Below are positions 1-8,204 of a stretch of 57,866 nt of DNA, in pieces. A program made the translations under genes and the position numbers. The notes under the pieces are model-generated. The model was not told where the DNA came from. It saw only the letters and a list, made by a program, of their open reading frames with translations, and ran no database searches. Positions within the stretch are counted from its first letter, which is position 1; each line of letters starts with the position of its first letter. Source of the DNA: Macromonas bipunctata (GTDB lineage: Bacteria; Pseudomonadota; Gammaproteobacteria; Burkholderiales; Burkholderiaceae_C); NCBI RefSeq assembly GCF_002837135.1, contig NZ_NWBQ01000024.1:1-57866 (forward strand), given 5' to 3'.

Positions 1-129
1 CGTTTTCTGAGACGACCCCAGACAGAAAGATGGATAAGCAGCCAAAGCACAGCCTTGGGCGATATCCCCGTTGAGTTGATGGAAACATCGGGTGGACTGC
101 TCAGGATTCTGTACTTGGACGGCCTGTAG
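1..129 (+). CDS. C-terminal end of an unrecognised protein (partial)
   Basis: Frame 1 is open from the window edge to a TAG at 127-129, giving 42 residues that end in RILYLDGL. It lies 14 bp before the DUF2442 gene on the same strand. DUF2442 genes often follow another small gene in a short operon, so this may be the end of such a partner. The fragment is too short to assign a family, and an open frame of this length can occur by chance. Confidence 0.25.
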   Translation, partial: RFLRRPQTERWISSQSTALGDIPVELMETSGGLLRILYLDGL

Positions 130-143
130 AATTCATCGTAAGA

Positions 144-455
144 ATGACATTTATGAAGCGAGCTCACCTATCAAGTATCGAGGTACTCAGCGACTTCAGC
201 ATGCGGTTATTCTTCGTCGGTGGTGAGGCCTACACCATAAATTTTCAGCCATTGTTCGAGGAATCGCTTGGCTTGGCACCACTGCGGGATGCTCGACAGT
301 TTGCCAATGCCACCCTGGTAGAGGGTGAGGGCTGGACAGTAGCGTGGCCCGAACTGGACATCCAGATTGGGGCAGATACGCTGTGGCTGGATGCGCAGGC
401 ACAAAATGCCGAAGCCGAAAAAACGCGCATCTTCGCCCAGTGGTGTGCACGCTAA
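144..455 (+). CDS. DUF2442 domain small protein
   Basis: A 103-residue protein. The N-terminal half has the DUF2442 pattern: a short beta-rich segment, a pattern like 'Y.INF.PLFEESLGLAPLRD' near residues 31-48, then a 'W..G.DI..DTLW' type segment near residues 68-83. Family members are small proteins of unknown biochemical role, often paired with DUF4160 or toxin-antitoxin-like genes on mobile DNA. ATG 144 is preceded by a weak GTAAGA; a second in-frame ATG at 153 is possible. The family call is by pattern recognition and the function is unknown. Confidence 0.6.
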   Translation: MTFMKRAHLSSIEVLSDFSMRLFFVGGEAYTINFQPLFEESLGLAPLRDARQFANATLVEGEGWTVAWPELDIQIGADTLWLDAQAQNAEAEKTRIFAQWCAR

Positions 456-529
456 GCGATTAGCCAGTCGCAATCAGCACGGGCGTTGGGCATGACACCG
501 CGAGCCATCAATGCTTCTGGCACAGGCGG

Positions 530-1129
530 TTACGATGCCGGAGTAGAAGTGCTCACTGCTGTTTGAACCTCACAAAAATTTACGCTCGAATTTTTATGGT
601 TCTCGATATTACTACGCATATCTACCACATCCCATACTTGTAACTCCCACGGAAAATAAAAGTTGCTTCTGTTTTTGAAGTACACATGCAAGCCGCGATA
701 GCCCGCTTTATCGCGAAAATACCAGTTTTTCAAGTTCAGCTCATCTTGCCAGTCGTCCAGCACCTCCATGACTGCATCGACTTCATCGGCGGTTAAGATG
801 ATGCGTGCAGCAAAAATGTCATTTAACCAATTGTTCACAGGGTATTGGTCTTCGCGACTGGCGTAGCGTTCGAGTTCCTCTTCTATGCGCTCGCGGGTTT
901 TAACACGGTAGAAATATTTGATATCAATATCTGCCGTTATTAAGTAATCGTTGATGCACTCATGCAGGGTTAGACGGTAGCGGTAGATGTGCGCAGCAGG
1001 CACATGAGTCATGGTTCTGGAGAGGTTGATTTTCTTTATCTTGCCGGTTTCAAAATAATCGCGTGAAAAGTCATGGTGCAAACGGTTGATTTCACTGACT
1101 ATTTGTCGAACTTGGTTTACTTTCTTCAT
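530..1129 (-). CDS. RelA/SpoT-domain-like protein, probably C-terminally altered
   Basis: About 199 residues from the ATG at 1129. It carries the order of motifs of a nucleotidyltransferase-fold RelA/SpoT synthetase domain: R.KT...IEEELER (about 87-98), WLNDIFAARII (about 110-120), GYRGLHVYFKN (about 150-160), then PWELQVWDVVD and NIENHK. Small stand-alone proteins of this fold make (p)ppGpp-like alarmones or pyrophosphorylate tRNA and can act as toxins. The tail after NIENHK (SSVNFCEVQTAVSTSTPAS) does not look like family sequence, so the end may be truncated. The longer frame to 1162 starts in an IS-end-like sequence, so I prefer 1129. No antitoxin is obvious next to it. Activity is inferred only from the motifs. 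Confidence 0.55.
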   Translation of the reverse strand: MKKVNQVRQIVSEINRLHHDFSRDYFETGKIKKINLSRTMTHVPAAHIYRYRLTLHECINDYLITADIDIKYFYRVKTRERIEEELERYASREDQYPVNNWLNDIFAARIILTADEVDAVMEVLDDWQDELNLKNWYFRDKAGYRGLHVYFKNRSNFYFPWELQVWDVVDMRSNIENHKNSSVNFCEVQTAVSTSTPAS

Positions 1130-1149
1130 TTTAGAAAGCGAACCGCAGT

Positions 1150-1160
1150 GCAACAAAGCC
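1150..1160. repeat. Solo IS5/IS903-type terminal repeat
   Basis: GCAACAAAGCC matches exactly the terminal repeat at 1338-1348 of the neighbouring MITE and lies 37 bp from that element's other end. It is probably a leftover end of a related insertion beside the start of the RelA/SpoT-like gene. Confidence 0.4.
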
Positions 1161-1197
1161 ATTTTTCTGCATCAATACCTGATTAGCCCACCAAAAC

Positions 1198-1348
1198 GGC
1201 TTTGTTGCGCAAATAGGTAGAACAAAATATTGTTATATCAACAACTTACAAAGTATCGGCCTCCATGCTTACGCGTAAAGTCGAGATTTTTGCCATCTAA
1301 AATACTCTAAGTTATTGATTTCAAACAGATAAATTATGCAACAAAGCC
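1198..1348. mobile_element. 151-bp MITE with IS903-like ends and 9-bp target duplication
   Basis: The left end reads GGCTTTGTTGC (1198-1208) and the right end GCAACAAAGCC (1338-1348), an 11-bp perfect terminal inverted repeat. The element is flanked directly by the same nine bases, CACCAAAAC, at 1189-1197 and 1349-1357. A GGCTTTGTTG end with a 9-bp duplication is typical of the IS903 group of IS5. The interior is AT-rich and has no transposase frame, so it is non-autonomous. It sits at the last codons of the HTH gene at 1334-1873: removing the element and one duplication restores an earlier stop, so the insertion only swapped the last residues. Confidence 0.85.
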
Positions 1349-1873
1349 CACCAAAACTGCATGTATGCGTTTATCAATCTTGTACCCGCCGAGGAGTGCT
1401 GTTTCCTTGGTAATGTTAAATTGCATGGCAGTACGGGCGACTTCAATGATGGGTTGCGTCACTTTTAGCTGACCACGTTCTTTAAAAAACCGAAGTACGG
1501 GTTCCAAGTGCCACAGTGAAGTACTGCCAGTGTGCAGCGGTTCTGGAAAGCTGTCAGTATGCGCAATCATCATTTGACGTACATTTTGCCGAGACATACC
1601 CAAGAGGTCGGCCACTTCTGTAAGCCCCACAAAATCAGGGCCGACTTCCACTAGGCGCGCTCCTGGTAGGGTCTTTTTTACGTCCTCGATGGCACTCAAG
1701 ATGGCAGTTTCCGCACAATCCGCTTCCCGTACAAACTCCAAACCCAAGTGCCCGGCAACACCAATTCCCACCATAGCATCATCGCAACCGGCAGCTCCCA
1801 GACGTTCTACAATCTCGTCGTGGTTCGAGTCCTTGGGGTTCAGTTTGAACTGTAGCGTGAATTCGTATTCCAT
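1334..1873 (-). CDS. HTH DNA-binding protein, putative antitoxin/regulator of the HicA-like gene
   Basis: A 179-residue protein. The first 75 residues look like a small alpha/beta domain. Residues about 82-100 (VGLTEVADLLGMSRQNVRQMM) form a clear helix-turn-helix of the excisionase/MerR-like type, followed by a segment ending in SLWHLEPVLRFF that resembles the wing of such domains. It lies 3 bp downstream of the HicA-like gene in the same direction, which is typical of a toxin-antitoxin or autoregulated pair. The last codons (FVA, stop) come from the MITE at 1198-1348; the pre-insertion protein would end ...HAVLVG. DNA binding is well supported; antitoxin function is inferred from context. 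Confidence 0.6.
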   Translation of the reverse strand: MEYEFTLQFKLNPKDSNHDEIVERLGAAGCDDAMVGIGVAGHLGLEFVREADCAETAILSAIEDVKKTLPGARLVEVGPDFVGLTEVADLLGMSRQNVRQMMIAHTDSFPEPLHTGSTSLWHLEPVLRFFKERGQLKVTQPIIEVARTAMQFNITKETALLGGYKIDKRIHAVLVGFVA

Positions 1874-1876
1874 CGT

Positions 1877-2167
1877 TTACTCCGCAGAAGTGCTGTTCAT
1901 GTCGTGAGCTGCTATGGCCTGCTGCTTTTTATAGGTCGTACAGTTATCGACCACCCTTTTGAGCTGCTTGGCGAAATTTCCAGGATTCTTCGGGGTACTC
2001 CAGATACTGGTGATGCAGAATGTTCCACACCGACAGGCTTTATCGTTGTAGGGACAATACATTTTTCCCCAAGCATGAGCACCACCGACGGCAACTTCCC
2101 AACCATGAGCCTCAGCGTGTTGAATAGCGGCCTCAACTTCTTTGTTCGGATGCTTTGCTCGTGCCAT
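1877..2167 (-). CDS. HicA-like small protein (putative toxin)
   Basis: 96 residues from the ATG at 2167 (MARAKHP). An alpha helix (NKEVEAAIQHAEAHGW) is followed by VGGAHAWGKMYCP, which recalls the HicA arrangement of helix, strand and G-x-H motif that places the catalytic histidine. It also has cysteines in CRCGTFC and a conserved-looking ITSIWSTPKNPGN segment. HicA proteins are mRNA interferases held in check by a DNA-binding HicB; the following gene is a DNA-binding protein, which fits. The fold resemblance is by eye and this family may be distinct. A start at 2194 is open but lacks support. Confidence 0.5.
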   Translation of the reverse strand: MARAKHPNKEVEAAIQHAEAHGWEVAVGGAHAWGKMYCPYNDKACRCGTFCITSIWSTPKNPGNFAKQLKRVVDNCTTYKKQQAIAAHDMNSTSAE

Positions 2168-2299
2168 GGCTGTTATGATACTGGCCCAGCGCATTGGTTG
2201 TCAACTGACAATTTATTGTCACGGCGAGCAGCCTGAGGGTCATCGTCACGCCTGAGCAGCCAATTGCTCGACGATGTGGTGCTCCGTACTGGATGTGGC

Positions 2300-3865
2300 T
2301 CATTCGGTGCTCTCTCCTTCGGGGTCAAACGCAGCCCTCACTGCCCCGACAATCTGTAAGTGCAGGTCAAAAAATGCCCCGCCTTCTTCGAATATCTGAG
2401 GCAACGCTTTACGTAACTTGTTGCTCACGACCCAGTTTTCCTGGCGCAACGACCGGATGATGCGGTCAGCATCAGCATTTGGCATTTCGACCACGGCTTT
2501 CAAAGCCTGCAGTGCAGCATCGTACTGCCGCAACAACTGTGCCTCATCGGCCATTTCGTGCTCAACCGTTTGGCGCAGCACCGAGCTTAGATAGCGCACC
2601 TGCCCAGTTAAGTCCGGATAGCGCCACGCATGCTGGGCATCTTGAATTTGCAAAAACTCAAAATTGGTCTCCACACCATCTTGGCAGGTACGCCGCGGGC
2701 CAAAGCGGTAAGCATCAGCATACAGCCGCATGAACGGCTTGGAAAACTGCTCCAGTGCCGCGTCGTAATCAGCACGCCCCCTGGCACTACCCGCAATGGT
2801 GGCCGACACCGGCACAATCAGGTTGATGGGCACCGCGTTGTCGGCGGTCAGTAAATGATTGATGAGAAAGCGGTGCACCCGCCCATTGCCATCGGCCAGT
2901 GGGTGCAGGTACACAAAAGCAAAGGACACCGCAGCCGCCCGGGCCACCGGGTTGGCACCACGGGTCTTGGTTTCATATGCCTTCAACGCCGTCAACATAT
3001 CGGCCACCATGACCTCGTCGGGGGCGATGTAGTGCACCACCTGCGCCCGGAAGCTGTTCTCGCCAACGAACACGGGTGATTGGCGAATGCCCACCCGCAG
3101 CGCGCGTTCACCCAGTACCGCCTTTTGCAAGGTCAGCAAAGCATCCGGGGTCAGCGGGTCGTCCATGCGCCCACTGAATTCACCTATCGCCGCAGCAAAA
3201 CGCTTGACGCGGTCGGCCTGGTCGGCTTCGTGCTCAATGGCAAAGCTGGCCCGCGATTCTTTGAAGGTGAGCCATGCTGCACTGCGCAATAACAGCTCGG
3301 GGCCATAGGTGTCGTCCAGCGCCTGCACACCTGCAGCCACATCGAACAGCCAACCACGCTCGGCCTCAGGCCCTAGGTACACCATAGGGCAAAACGCTGG
3401 GAGGCCTGGAAGGTTGTTATTGATACGCCAGCGGCGAATACGCTCCGGCTTCTGGGCTGTCAAATAGAGGCTCGCATCGATGGCATCTACATACGCCACA
3501 TTGGCTGCCGTGTCGGGCACGGGCAGTGTATGACCGGTGAACCATTCGTACAAAAACGCGGTGCGGCGGGCATAACGGCCAGTGGGCTCATCTTGCACCC
3601 ATGCGACCACCTCTGCCGGGCTGATGCGAGCAAACAAGCGCGACAAAAACTCCAGGTTCAGCTGGTCGTATTTCAGGCCAAACTCAAAGTGACCCCGAAA
3701 GTTGTCGGCAGGCTGGTACTGCGCTGGCCAAGTCAGCGTTTCACCTTGTGGCGTGATGGCCCGCTGGCGCACCGCACCCAGTCGGCTATGGCTGAACAAA
3801 GGCTGAACCAGCTCTATGCCATGCTGCTGCGCCAAGCGCTGAAAGCCCAATGAAGTGTCTGACAT
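2300..3865 (-). CDS. Fic domain protein (AMPylase-type)
   Basis: 521 residues from the ATG at 3865 (MSDTSLGF). The Fic catalytic loop is HPLADGNGRVHR (about residues 320-331), matching HxFx(D/E)GNGRxxR with Leu in place of Phe. It is preceded by a helical core and followed by a C-terminal helical region of about 180 residues. Fic proteins transfer AMP or other phosphate-containing groups to target proteins; free-standing ones can be toxins or regulators. I saw no inhibitory (S/T)xxxE(G/N) motif in it, nor a small antitoxin gene alongside. The frame can be extended to 4009, but that part is low-complexity upstream sequence. The target is unknown. Confidence 0.85.
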   Translation of the reverse strand: MSDTSLGFQRLAQQHGIELVQPLFSHSRLGAVRQRAITPQGETLTWPAQYQPADNFRGHFEFGLKYDQLNLEFLSRLFARISPAEVVAWVQDEPTGRYARRTAFLYEWFTGHTLPVPDTAANVAYVDAIDASLYLTAQKPERIRRWRINNNLPGLPAFCPMVYLGPEAERGWLFDVAAGVQALDDTYGPELLLRSAAWLTFKESRASFAIEHEADQADRVKRFAAAIGEFSGRMDDPLTPDALLTLQKAVLGERALRVGIRQSPVFVGENSFRAQVVHYIAPDEVMVADMLTALKAYETKTRGANPVARAAAVSFAFVYLHPLADGNGRVHRFLINHLLTADNAVPINLIVPVSATIAGSARGRADYDAALEQFSKPFMRLYADAYRFGPRRTCQDGVETNFEFLQIQDAQHAWRYPDLTGQVRYLSSVLRQTVEHEMADEAQLLRQYDAALQALKAVVEMPNADADRIIRSLRQENWVVSNKLRKALPQIFEEGGAFFDLHLQIVGAVRAAFDPEGESTE

Positions 3866-4137
3866 GGCCAATATTTGAGTAAGAAGGCCACTATTTTGAT
3901 ATGGAAAACCGCTTCTTACACTAAAACAGTAAAAACTAGGATTGGCGACGTGCATAGGCTTCGTTACACAAGCACTCCGAAAGCAGGTACCAAGGGGAGC
4001 CACACTCAAACTTAAGGGTAAACCCTATGTTTTGACGTGAAAACGACTTACCCAAAGATGCAATATCTAAATAGAATTAAGGATGTTTGGACTTTATATA
4101 CGATAAAAATAATCAAATCTTAGGGATTTTGAAAAAA

Positions 4138-4662
4138 ATGACTCAGCCATCCCCCGAATGCCTCAGTGGCATTGCACCACTTCCTGACCCCATCCGTCAA
4201 GCGCAAAGCCCAAAAAAATGGATGTACGTTTCTGAGGGTGAAGCTCAACGTTACGCCAATCGTCAAAAAGCCGAGCTGTCGCGCAAGAAAGCATCGTTCT
4301 GGTACGCGTCTAGGACGACTTTGACACTTTTATTGGGCTTGTCGGCTTGGGTCTACGCCTCTGGGGAGATGAACAACGACAAAGGCACGCAGCAGTCGGT
4401 CGGTCATCAGGAGACCAAAGATGTCACTGAGGTGCTGTCATCGACAACGCTTGACGCGAAGCAAGTCACACTCAATCAGGCGATTGCGGCGCTGGACGAG
4501 GCACACCAAAAGACCCTTCTGCTCAAAAACCAAATCGAACAACTGCAGGAAAAGCTGCAAGCGGTCACAGCGACCCAACAAGATGAAGGTTGCGACTGCC
4601 ATTCGGCCAAGACTCAGCTGGAGGTCACAACCATCAGCCCAGCCACTCGTCCGCAAATCTGA
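4138..4662 (+). CDS. Small single-pass membrane protein with coiled coil
   Basis: About 174 residues from the ATG at 4138; a TTG at 4087 preceded by AAGGA is the alternative start, but that leader is AT-rich and promoter-like. A single hydrophobic segment (TTLTLLLGLSAWVYA) is preceded by basic residues. After it comes a long helical, coiled-coil-prone region (AIAALDEAHQKTLLLKNQIEQLQEKLQAV) and a Cys pair (CDCH). This suggests an inner-membrane anchor with a periplasmic coiled coil. I do not recognise a family. Its last 29 bp overlap the end of the convergent GGDEF remnant. Confidence 0.5.
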   Translation: MTQPSPECLSGIAPLPDPIRQAQSPKKWMYVSEGEAQRYANRQKAELSRKKASFWYASRTTLTLLLGLSAWVYASGEMNNDKGTQQSVGHQETKDVTEVLSSTTLDAKQVTLNQAIAALDEAHQKTLLLKNQIEQLQEKLQAVTATQQDEGCDCHSAKTQLEVTTISPATRPQI

Positions 4663-5083
4663 TTTGGTTGCGGCCCTTGGCTTTGGAGCGGTACATGGCA
4701 TCGTCGGCTCGGCGCAGAATGGCATCGGCGTTGCTTTCCGATGGCCGAAACACCGTCACACCCAGGCTCGCGGTGCATTGGTGCTCCACGGTTTTGGTGG
4801 GGCCACCGTTCTTGTCGATGCTGAGCACATAGTTGCGTGCCAAGGTCTCCCGCAGCTTTTCGGCCACGAGCGTGGCTTCTTGGATGGCCATGCTCCAGTC
4901 GGGGTTGAGCTCAATGAGCAGCACCACGAACTCGTCCCCACCCAACCGTGCCACCGTGTCTTGCCCGCGCACGCTCGACAACAGCCGGTGTCCCACTTCC
5001 TGCAACAAGCGGTCGCCCGCCACATGGCCATGCCGGTCGTTGAGCGGTTTGAAGTTGTCGAGGTCGAGGTAGATGACGGCACC
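4634..5083 (-). pseudogene. GGDEF diguanylate cyclase domain, N-terminus lost
   Basis: From about 5083 downward the frame reads a GGDEF domain: GAVIYLDLDNFKPLND (substrate-binding DxDxFK/ND), GHVAGDRLL, an RGQD inhibitory-site RxxD, then TVARLGGDEFVVLL, the catalytic signature. The C-terminus (DDAMYRSKAKGRNQI) is normal. What is missing is everything N-terminal: the LTGLPNR start of the domain and any sensor. The frame stays open to an ATG at 5170, but those 29 residues are the antisense of a chloride-channel gene. The remaining domain would lack a regulatory input and is probably inactive or relic. Confidence 0.8.
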
Positions 5084-5103
5084 GTGGTGCTGGCTGGGGT
5101 GGT

Positions 5104-5596
5104 GCTGACGTTGCCCGTGGACCGCTACATCGGCCTGGGCATCCCGGTCATTGTCCAAGCTTTCGAGCAACCGTTGCCCGCCTACGATTTTTTGGGCAAG
5201 ATGGCCTTCACGGTGTTTTCGTTGGGGACAGGCTTCAAGGGCGGTGAAGTCACACCTTTGTTCTACATCGGTGCAACGCTGGGCAACGCATTGGCCCCTG
5301 TATTGCAGTTGCCGTTTGCGCTGTTAGCGGGTGTGGGCTTTGTGGCGGTGTTTGCGGGCGCGTCCAACACGCCGATTGCCTCGACCTTGATGGCGATGGA
5401 ACTGTTTGGGGCCGATGTGGGGGTGTACGCGGCCATGGCGTGTGTGGTGAGCTACCTGTTCTCGGGTCACACCGGCATCTACCGTTCGCAACGGGTGGGC
5501 CACGGCAAACACCGCTCTGTGCCCGAGGGCATCAAGCTGGGTGAGTTGTCGGCAAAGAAGCCATCCGCGCCACCCACCGATAGGCTTAGGCCATGA
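5104..5596 (+). pseudogene. ClC-type voltage-gated chloride channel, C-terminal fragment
   Basis: The + frame reads RYIGLGIPVIVQAF, then a hydrophobic region with GTGFKGGEVTPLFYIGATLGN, the conserved ClC motif around the selectivity filter of the second half. It continues through FVAVFAGASNTPIAST and ELFGADVGVYAAMACVVSYLFSGHTGIY to a normal-looking end. About two thirds of a ClC protein (N-terminal helices and the first GKEGP-type motif) is missing. The frame runs back into antisense GGDEF sequence, so the junction near 5085-5105 is a rearrangement point. Confidence 0.85.
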
Positions 5597-5801
5597 CGTT
5601 GATGTTGTTGCCCATCGTAGCGGTAGGACGCGAAACCGGTGCCATTTTGGGGCCATAACTTTCGGGTTCCACAGCGCGTGTGCTGCCGTCACGGTTGCCA
5701 TCGCGGTCCAAACCTGTCATCGGAGCCGATGCCGCTTGGGCCATCTTTTGGAACTGAACCATGTACGCTTGCGATTGACCGGAAGAAACAGCTGCAACCA
5801 T
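5586..5801 (-). CDS. Small hypothetical protein
   Basis: 71 residues, starting MVAAVSSGQSQAYM, with a polar, Asp/Arg-rich middle (LDRDGNRDGS) and a Pro/Met-rich tail ending NNINVMA. An AAAAGGTC sequence sits at suitable distance upstream of the ATG. It ends 10 bp inside the convergent ClC remnant. Coding is supported by the ribosome binding site and codon pattern. I recognise no domain; the calcium-loop-like DRDGNRDG is only suggestive. Confidence 0.45.
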   Translation of the reverse strand: MVAAVSSGQSQAYMVQFQKMAQAASAPMTGLDRDGNRDGSTRAVEPESYGPKMAPVSRPTATMGNNINVMA

Positions 5802-5910
5802 GATGATGACCTTTTATTTGGTAAAGTAAAAGTTCATTGTGTGGGGTTGAGCTGAAGCTTTGCTGAAGCCCGCATCCAGCCCATTGCACCCACGGTTGCC
5901 AGGGAGTCGG

Positions 5911-6285
5911 TCATGTTGTTGGGCCACTGGTATCCCGCCACCACGCCACCACAAAAGCGATACCCACCAGTACCGCGATGGCGCTGGCGACCAGAACCGC
6001 CCCAGCGGCCATGTCTTTTGCCACCCCAATTTCGGGATGTTGGTCTGGATGCAAATGGTCGGTCAATGTCTCCAGGGCCGAATTGAACAACTCCGCGAGC
6101 AGCACCAATCCCGTGACCACTACCACGATGGCCCACCACACAGGTGCCGGACGGGCAATGCACAACAGAACCAGAACGCCAACGGCGACGAGCACGTGTG
6201 TACGAAAGCTGCTTTCTCGACGAAAGGTCAATGCAATACCTTTGAGCGCGAAGCCCAAGCGTTTGATGAAAGGCTGGCCTTTCAT
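5911..6285 (-). CDS. dgkA: Diacylglycerol kinase (DgkA, prokaryotic type)
   Basis: 124 residues. DgkA phosphorylates diacylglycerol to phosphatidic acid in the inner membrane, recycling lipid released by membrane-derived oligosaccharide and lipid A modification. Visible motifs: RRESSFRTH near the N-terminus; three hydrophobic helices; the catalytic segment LVLLAELFNSALETLTD (E and N residues of the family's ExxNTAxE pattern); and a KDMAAGAVL segment before the last helix. Length matches the family. The start ATG overlaps the stop of the upstream PAP2 gene (6282-6285), implying translational coupling and a shared role in lipid phosphate turnover. Confidence 0.9.
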   Translation of the reverse strand: MKGQPFIKRLGFALKGIALTFRRESSFRTHVLVAVGVLVLLCIARPAPVWWAIVVVVTGLVLLAELFNSALETLTDHLHPDQHPEIGVAKDMAAGAVLVASAIAVLVGIAFVVAWWRDTSGPTT

Positions 6286-6962
6286 GGGTCGGGAGTCCTT
6301 GCGTTGGCGTTGAGCTCTGCCACTCCCCACCAGGCCAGTGCCCAAGCCGTGCCGCCTGCCCAACCCGCCAGCACGTCGGTGGGCCAATGCACCCCCAGGT
6401 ACACCCGACTACAACCAATCAGCAGGGTCAACAGCACCGCAGCGGCCAGTATGTAGCACTTCAACAGTGTCGATTGCGCCAACCTGGCCAGCATGGCACC
6501 CAAGGTCAGGTAGACCAACGCGGACACCATGGCGTGCCCGCTGGGGAAACTCGCCGACAACACCATGTCACCATGCGGAAAAAGCTCGGGTCGCGGCCGA
6601 TTGAACAGTTCTTTGAGTACAAAGACCATCGCGGTGCCACTGACCGAAGACACCAAGACGAACAGCGCCGAACGCTGCCGCTGCGCCAACACCAAAAACA
6701 CTGTGGCAATGACTACCACGAGTCCAATCACGGTTTGGCTGCCCAAGGAGGTGATGTCGCGTGCGGCCGATTCCAGCCAAGGTGGTCCCAGTGGTACGCT
6801 GGGGTTGTCACTGGCCCGCAACGACAGCATCAGCCACTGGTCAAAGGCGCGGGTTTCACCTTCTTGCACTTCGCCCGCAACTTCAAAAAACACCCAGGCG
6901 GCGGCGGCAAACGATGCGGCCACAAAGAGCAAGCGTGGCGTGAGTTTCTCGAAAATGGGCAT
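6282..6962 (-). CDS. PAP2-family membrane phosphatase
   Basis: 226 residues with an N-terminal membrane helix and about five further hydrophobic segments. The three PAP2 phosphatase motifs are present in order: KELFNRPRP (KxxxxxxRP), PSGHA with its catalytic His, and SRVYLGVHWPTDV (SRxxxxxHxxxD). Such enzymes dephosphorylate phosphatidic acid, undecaprenyl pyrophosphate or phosphatidylglycerol phosphate at the outer face of the inner membrane. It overlaps dgkA by 4 bp, so the pair may act on opposite sides of a diacylglycerol/phosphatidate cycle. The substrate cannot be told from sequence. Confidence 0.88.
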   Translation of the reverse strand: MPIFEKLTPRLLFVAASFAAAAWVFFEVAGEVQEGETRAFDQWLMLSLRASDNPSVPLGPPWLESAARDITSLGSQTVIGLVVVIATVFLVLAQRQRSALFVLVSSVSGTAMVFVLKELFNRPRPELFPHGDMVLSASFPSGHAMVSALVYLTLGAMLARLAQSTLLKCYILAAAVLLTLLIGCSRVYLGVHWPTDVLAGWAGGTAWALAWWGVAELNANARTPDP

Positions 6963-7011
6963 ACAGTGCGTTTCAGCGCCATTGTGCGCTTAGGAGGCGT
7001 TGTCCTGAAGT

Positions 7012-7980
7012 CTAGTGGTCGTGCTCTGCGTGGCCCGACAGGCGACAACCATGGGCAAATGCGGAGCTCTCGAGTTGCAAGGTCACGTGTTTGATGTGGA
7101 AATGTTCCTCCAGCTCCTCTTGGGCTGTGGCCAGCAACATCGATGTGTCTGTGCCAGTGTCCGCCACCACCAGATGTGCGGTCAAGGCCACTTTGGAGGT
7201 GCTCAGCGCCCAGACGTGCAGGTCGTGGATGCTCACAATGCCCGGCAACGCACTCAGGCAGTCGCGCACTTGCTCAAGGTTCACATGCGGTGGCACGCCG
7301 TCGAACAGCAGGTGCACCGACTGCTGGAACAAGCCCCAAGTGCCCATCACAATAATGACGGCAATCAGCAAGCTCATCACCGGGTCCAGCCATGTCCAGC
7401 CTTGGTACAGGTACAGGATGCCACCCAGCACCACCCCCAAGGACACCAAGGCATCGGCGGCCATGTGCAAGAAGGCCCCCCGGATATTGAGGTCGTGCTG
7501 GTCTTTCATGAACAGCCACGCCGTCAAGCTGTTGACCACGATGCCCACAGCCGCCACACCAATGACCGTCCAGCCTTCGATGGCTTCCGGCGTTTGTAGC
7601 CGCTGCAACGCCTCCCAGCCCAGCGAGCCCATGGCCACCAGCAGCAAAACAGCGTTGATAAGCGCGGCCAGGATGGTGCCACGTTGCCAACCATAGGTGT
7701 GCTTGGCATTGGGCTTGAGTTGACTGGCCAAGGCTCCCATCCACGCCAGCACCAAACCGGCCACATCGCTGAGGTTGTGGGCGGCATCGGCCAACAGTGC
7801 CAGGGAGTTGACCTGCCAGCCGTAAAAGGCCTCGATGGCGACGAACACCATATTCAGCCCGATACCAATGGCAAAGGCCCGGTTGAAGTTGGACGGTGCG
7901 TGCCCATGACCATGCGGGTGATGGCTGTGTTCATGCGGGTGGTAGTGTCCACCTTCTGGCCGCGTTGACTGGGTTGGCAT
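7012..7980 (-). CDS. Cation diffusion facilitator (CDF) metal efflux protein
   Basis: 322 residues from the ATG at 7980. A His-rich cytoplasmic N-terminus (HYHPHEHSHHPHGHGH) is followed by six membrane helices. The HNLSDV segment in helix 2 and the matching HxxxD in helix 5 (LHMAADALVSLGVV) form the Zn-binding site of CzcD/ZitB-type proteins. The C-terminal cytoplasmic domain (VSIHDLHVWALS) is the normal CDF fold. It exports Zn2+, Co2+ or Cd2+ against protons. The His-rich tail and HxxxD signature point to zinc/cobalt/cadmium. It is divergent from the ars genes to its right. Confidence 0.9.
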   Translation of the reverse strand: MPTQSTRPEGGHYHPHEHSHHPHGHGHAPSNFNRAFAIGIGLNMVFVAIEAFYGWQVNSLALLADAAHNLSDVAGLVLAWMGALASQLKPNAKHTYGWQRGTILAALINAVLLLVAMGSLGWEALQRLQTPEAIEGWTVIGVAAVGIVVNSLTAWLFMKDQHDLNIRGAFLHMAADALVSLGVVLGGILYLYQGWTWLDPVMSLLIAVIIVMGTWGLFQQSVHLLFDGVPPHVNLEQVRDCLSALPGIVSIHDLHVWALSTSKVALTAHLVVADTGTDTSMLLATAQEELEEHFHIKHVTLQLESSAFAHGCRLSGHAEHDH

Positions 7981-8088
7981 TTCGGATTCTTTTTGAACGA
8001 GCAGCCGCTGCGGTGGTCGTAAAAACGCGTTGGTCTCGCCCATAGGGCGCTGACTATTACCACCGTAGTATGGCCCATGCTTTCATTG

Positions 8089-8106
8089 TTTGGTATTATT
8101 CGAAAA
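8089..8106 (+). promoter_or_regulatory. Candidate ArsR operator for the acr3 unit
   Basis: TTTGGTATTATTCGAAAA closely matches TTTGGTAGTATTCAAAA at 10437-10453 directly before arsR. It lies between the divergent CDF gene and the truncated arsC/acr3 unit. ArsR proteins bind AT-rich imperfect dyads over promoters, so both units are likely repressed by the same ArsR. Confidence 0.55.
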
Positions 8107-8204
8107 GTAGAATCAAAGTCCCCTCCCAACAGTGGAGGGCAGTGCTTGGGCCATCTTCATGCCAAGGCCAGCCGTTGACCTATCCCTTTTTTGAGGAACC
8201 TACG

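Noticed and set aside
4421-5596. A single 391-residue gene
   Set aside because: Only the last part is real ClC sequence; the first two thirds are out-of-frame reading of the membrane-protein gene and antisense GGDEF.
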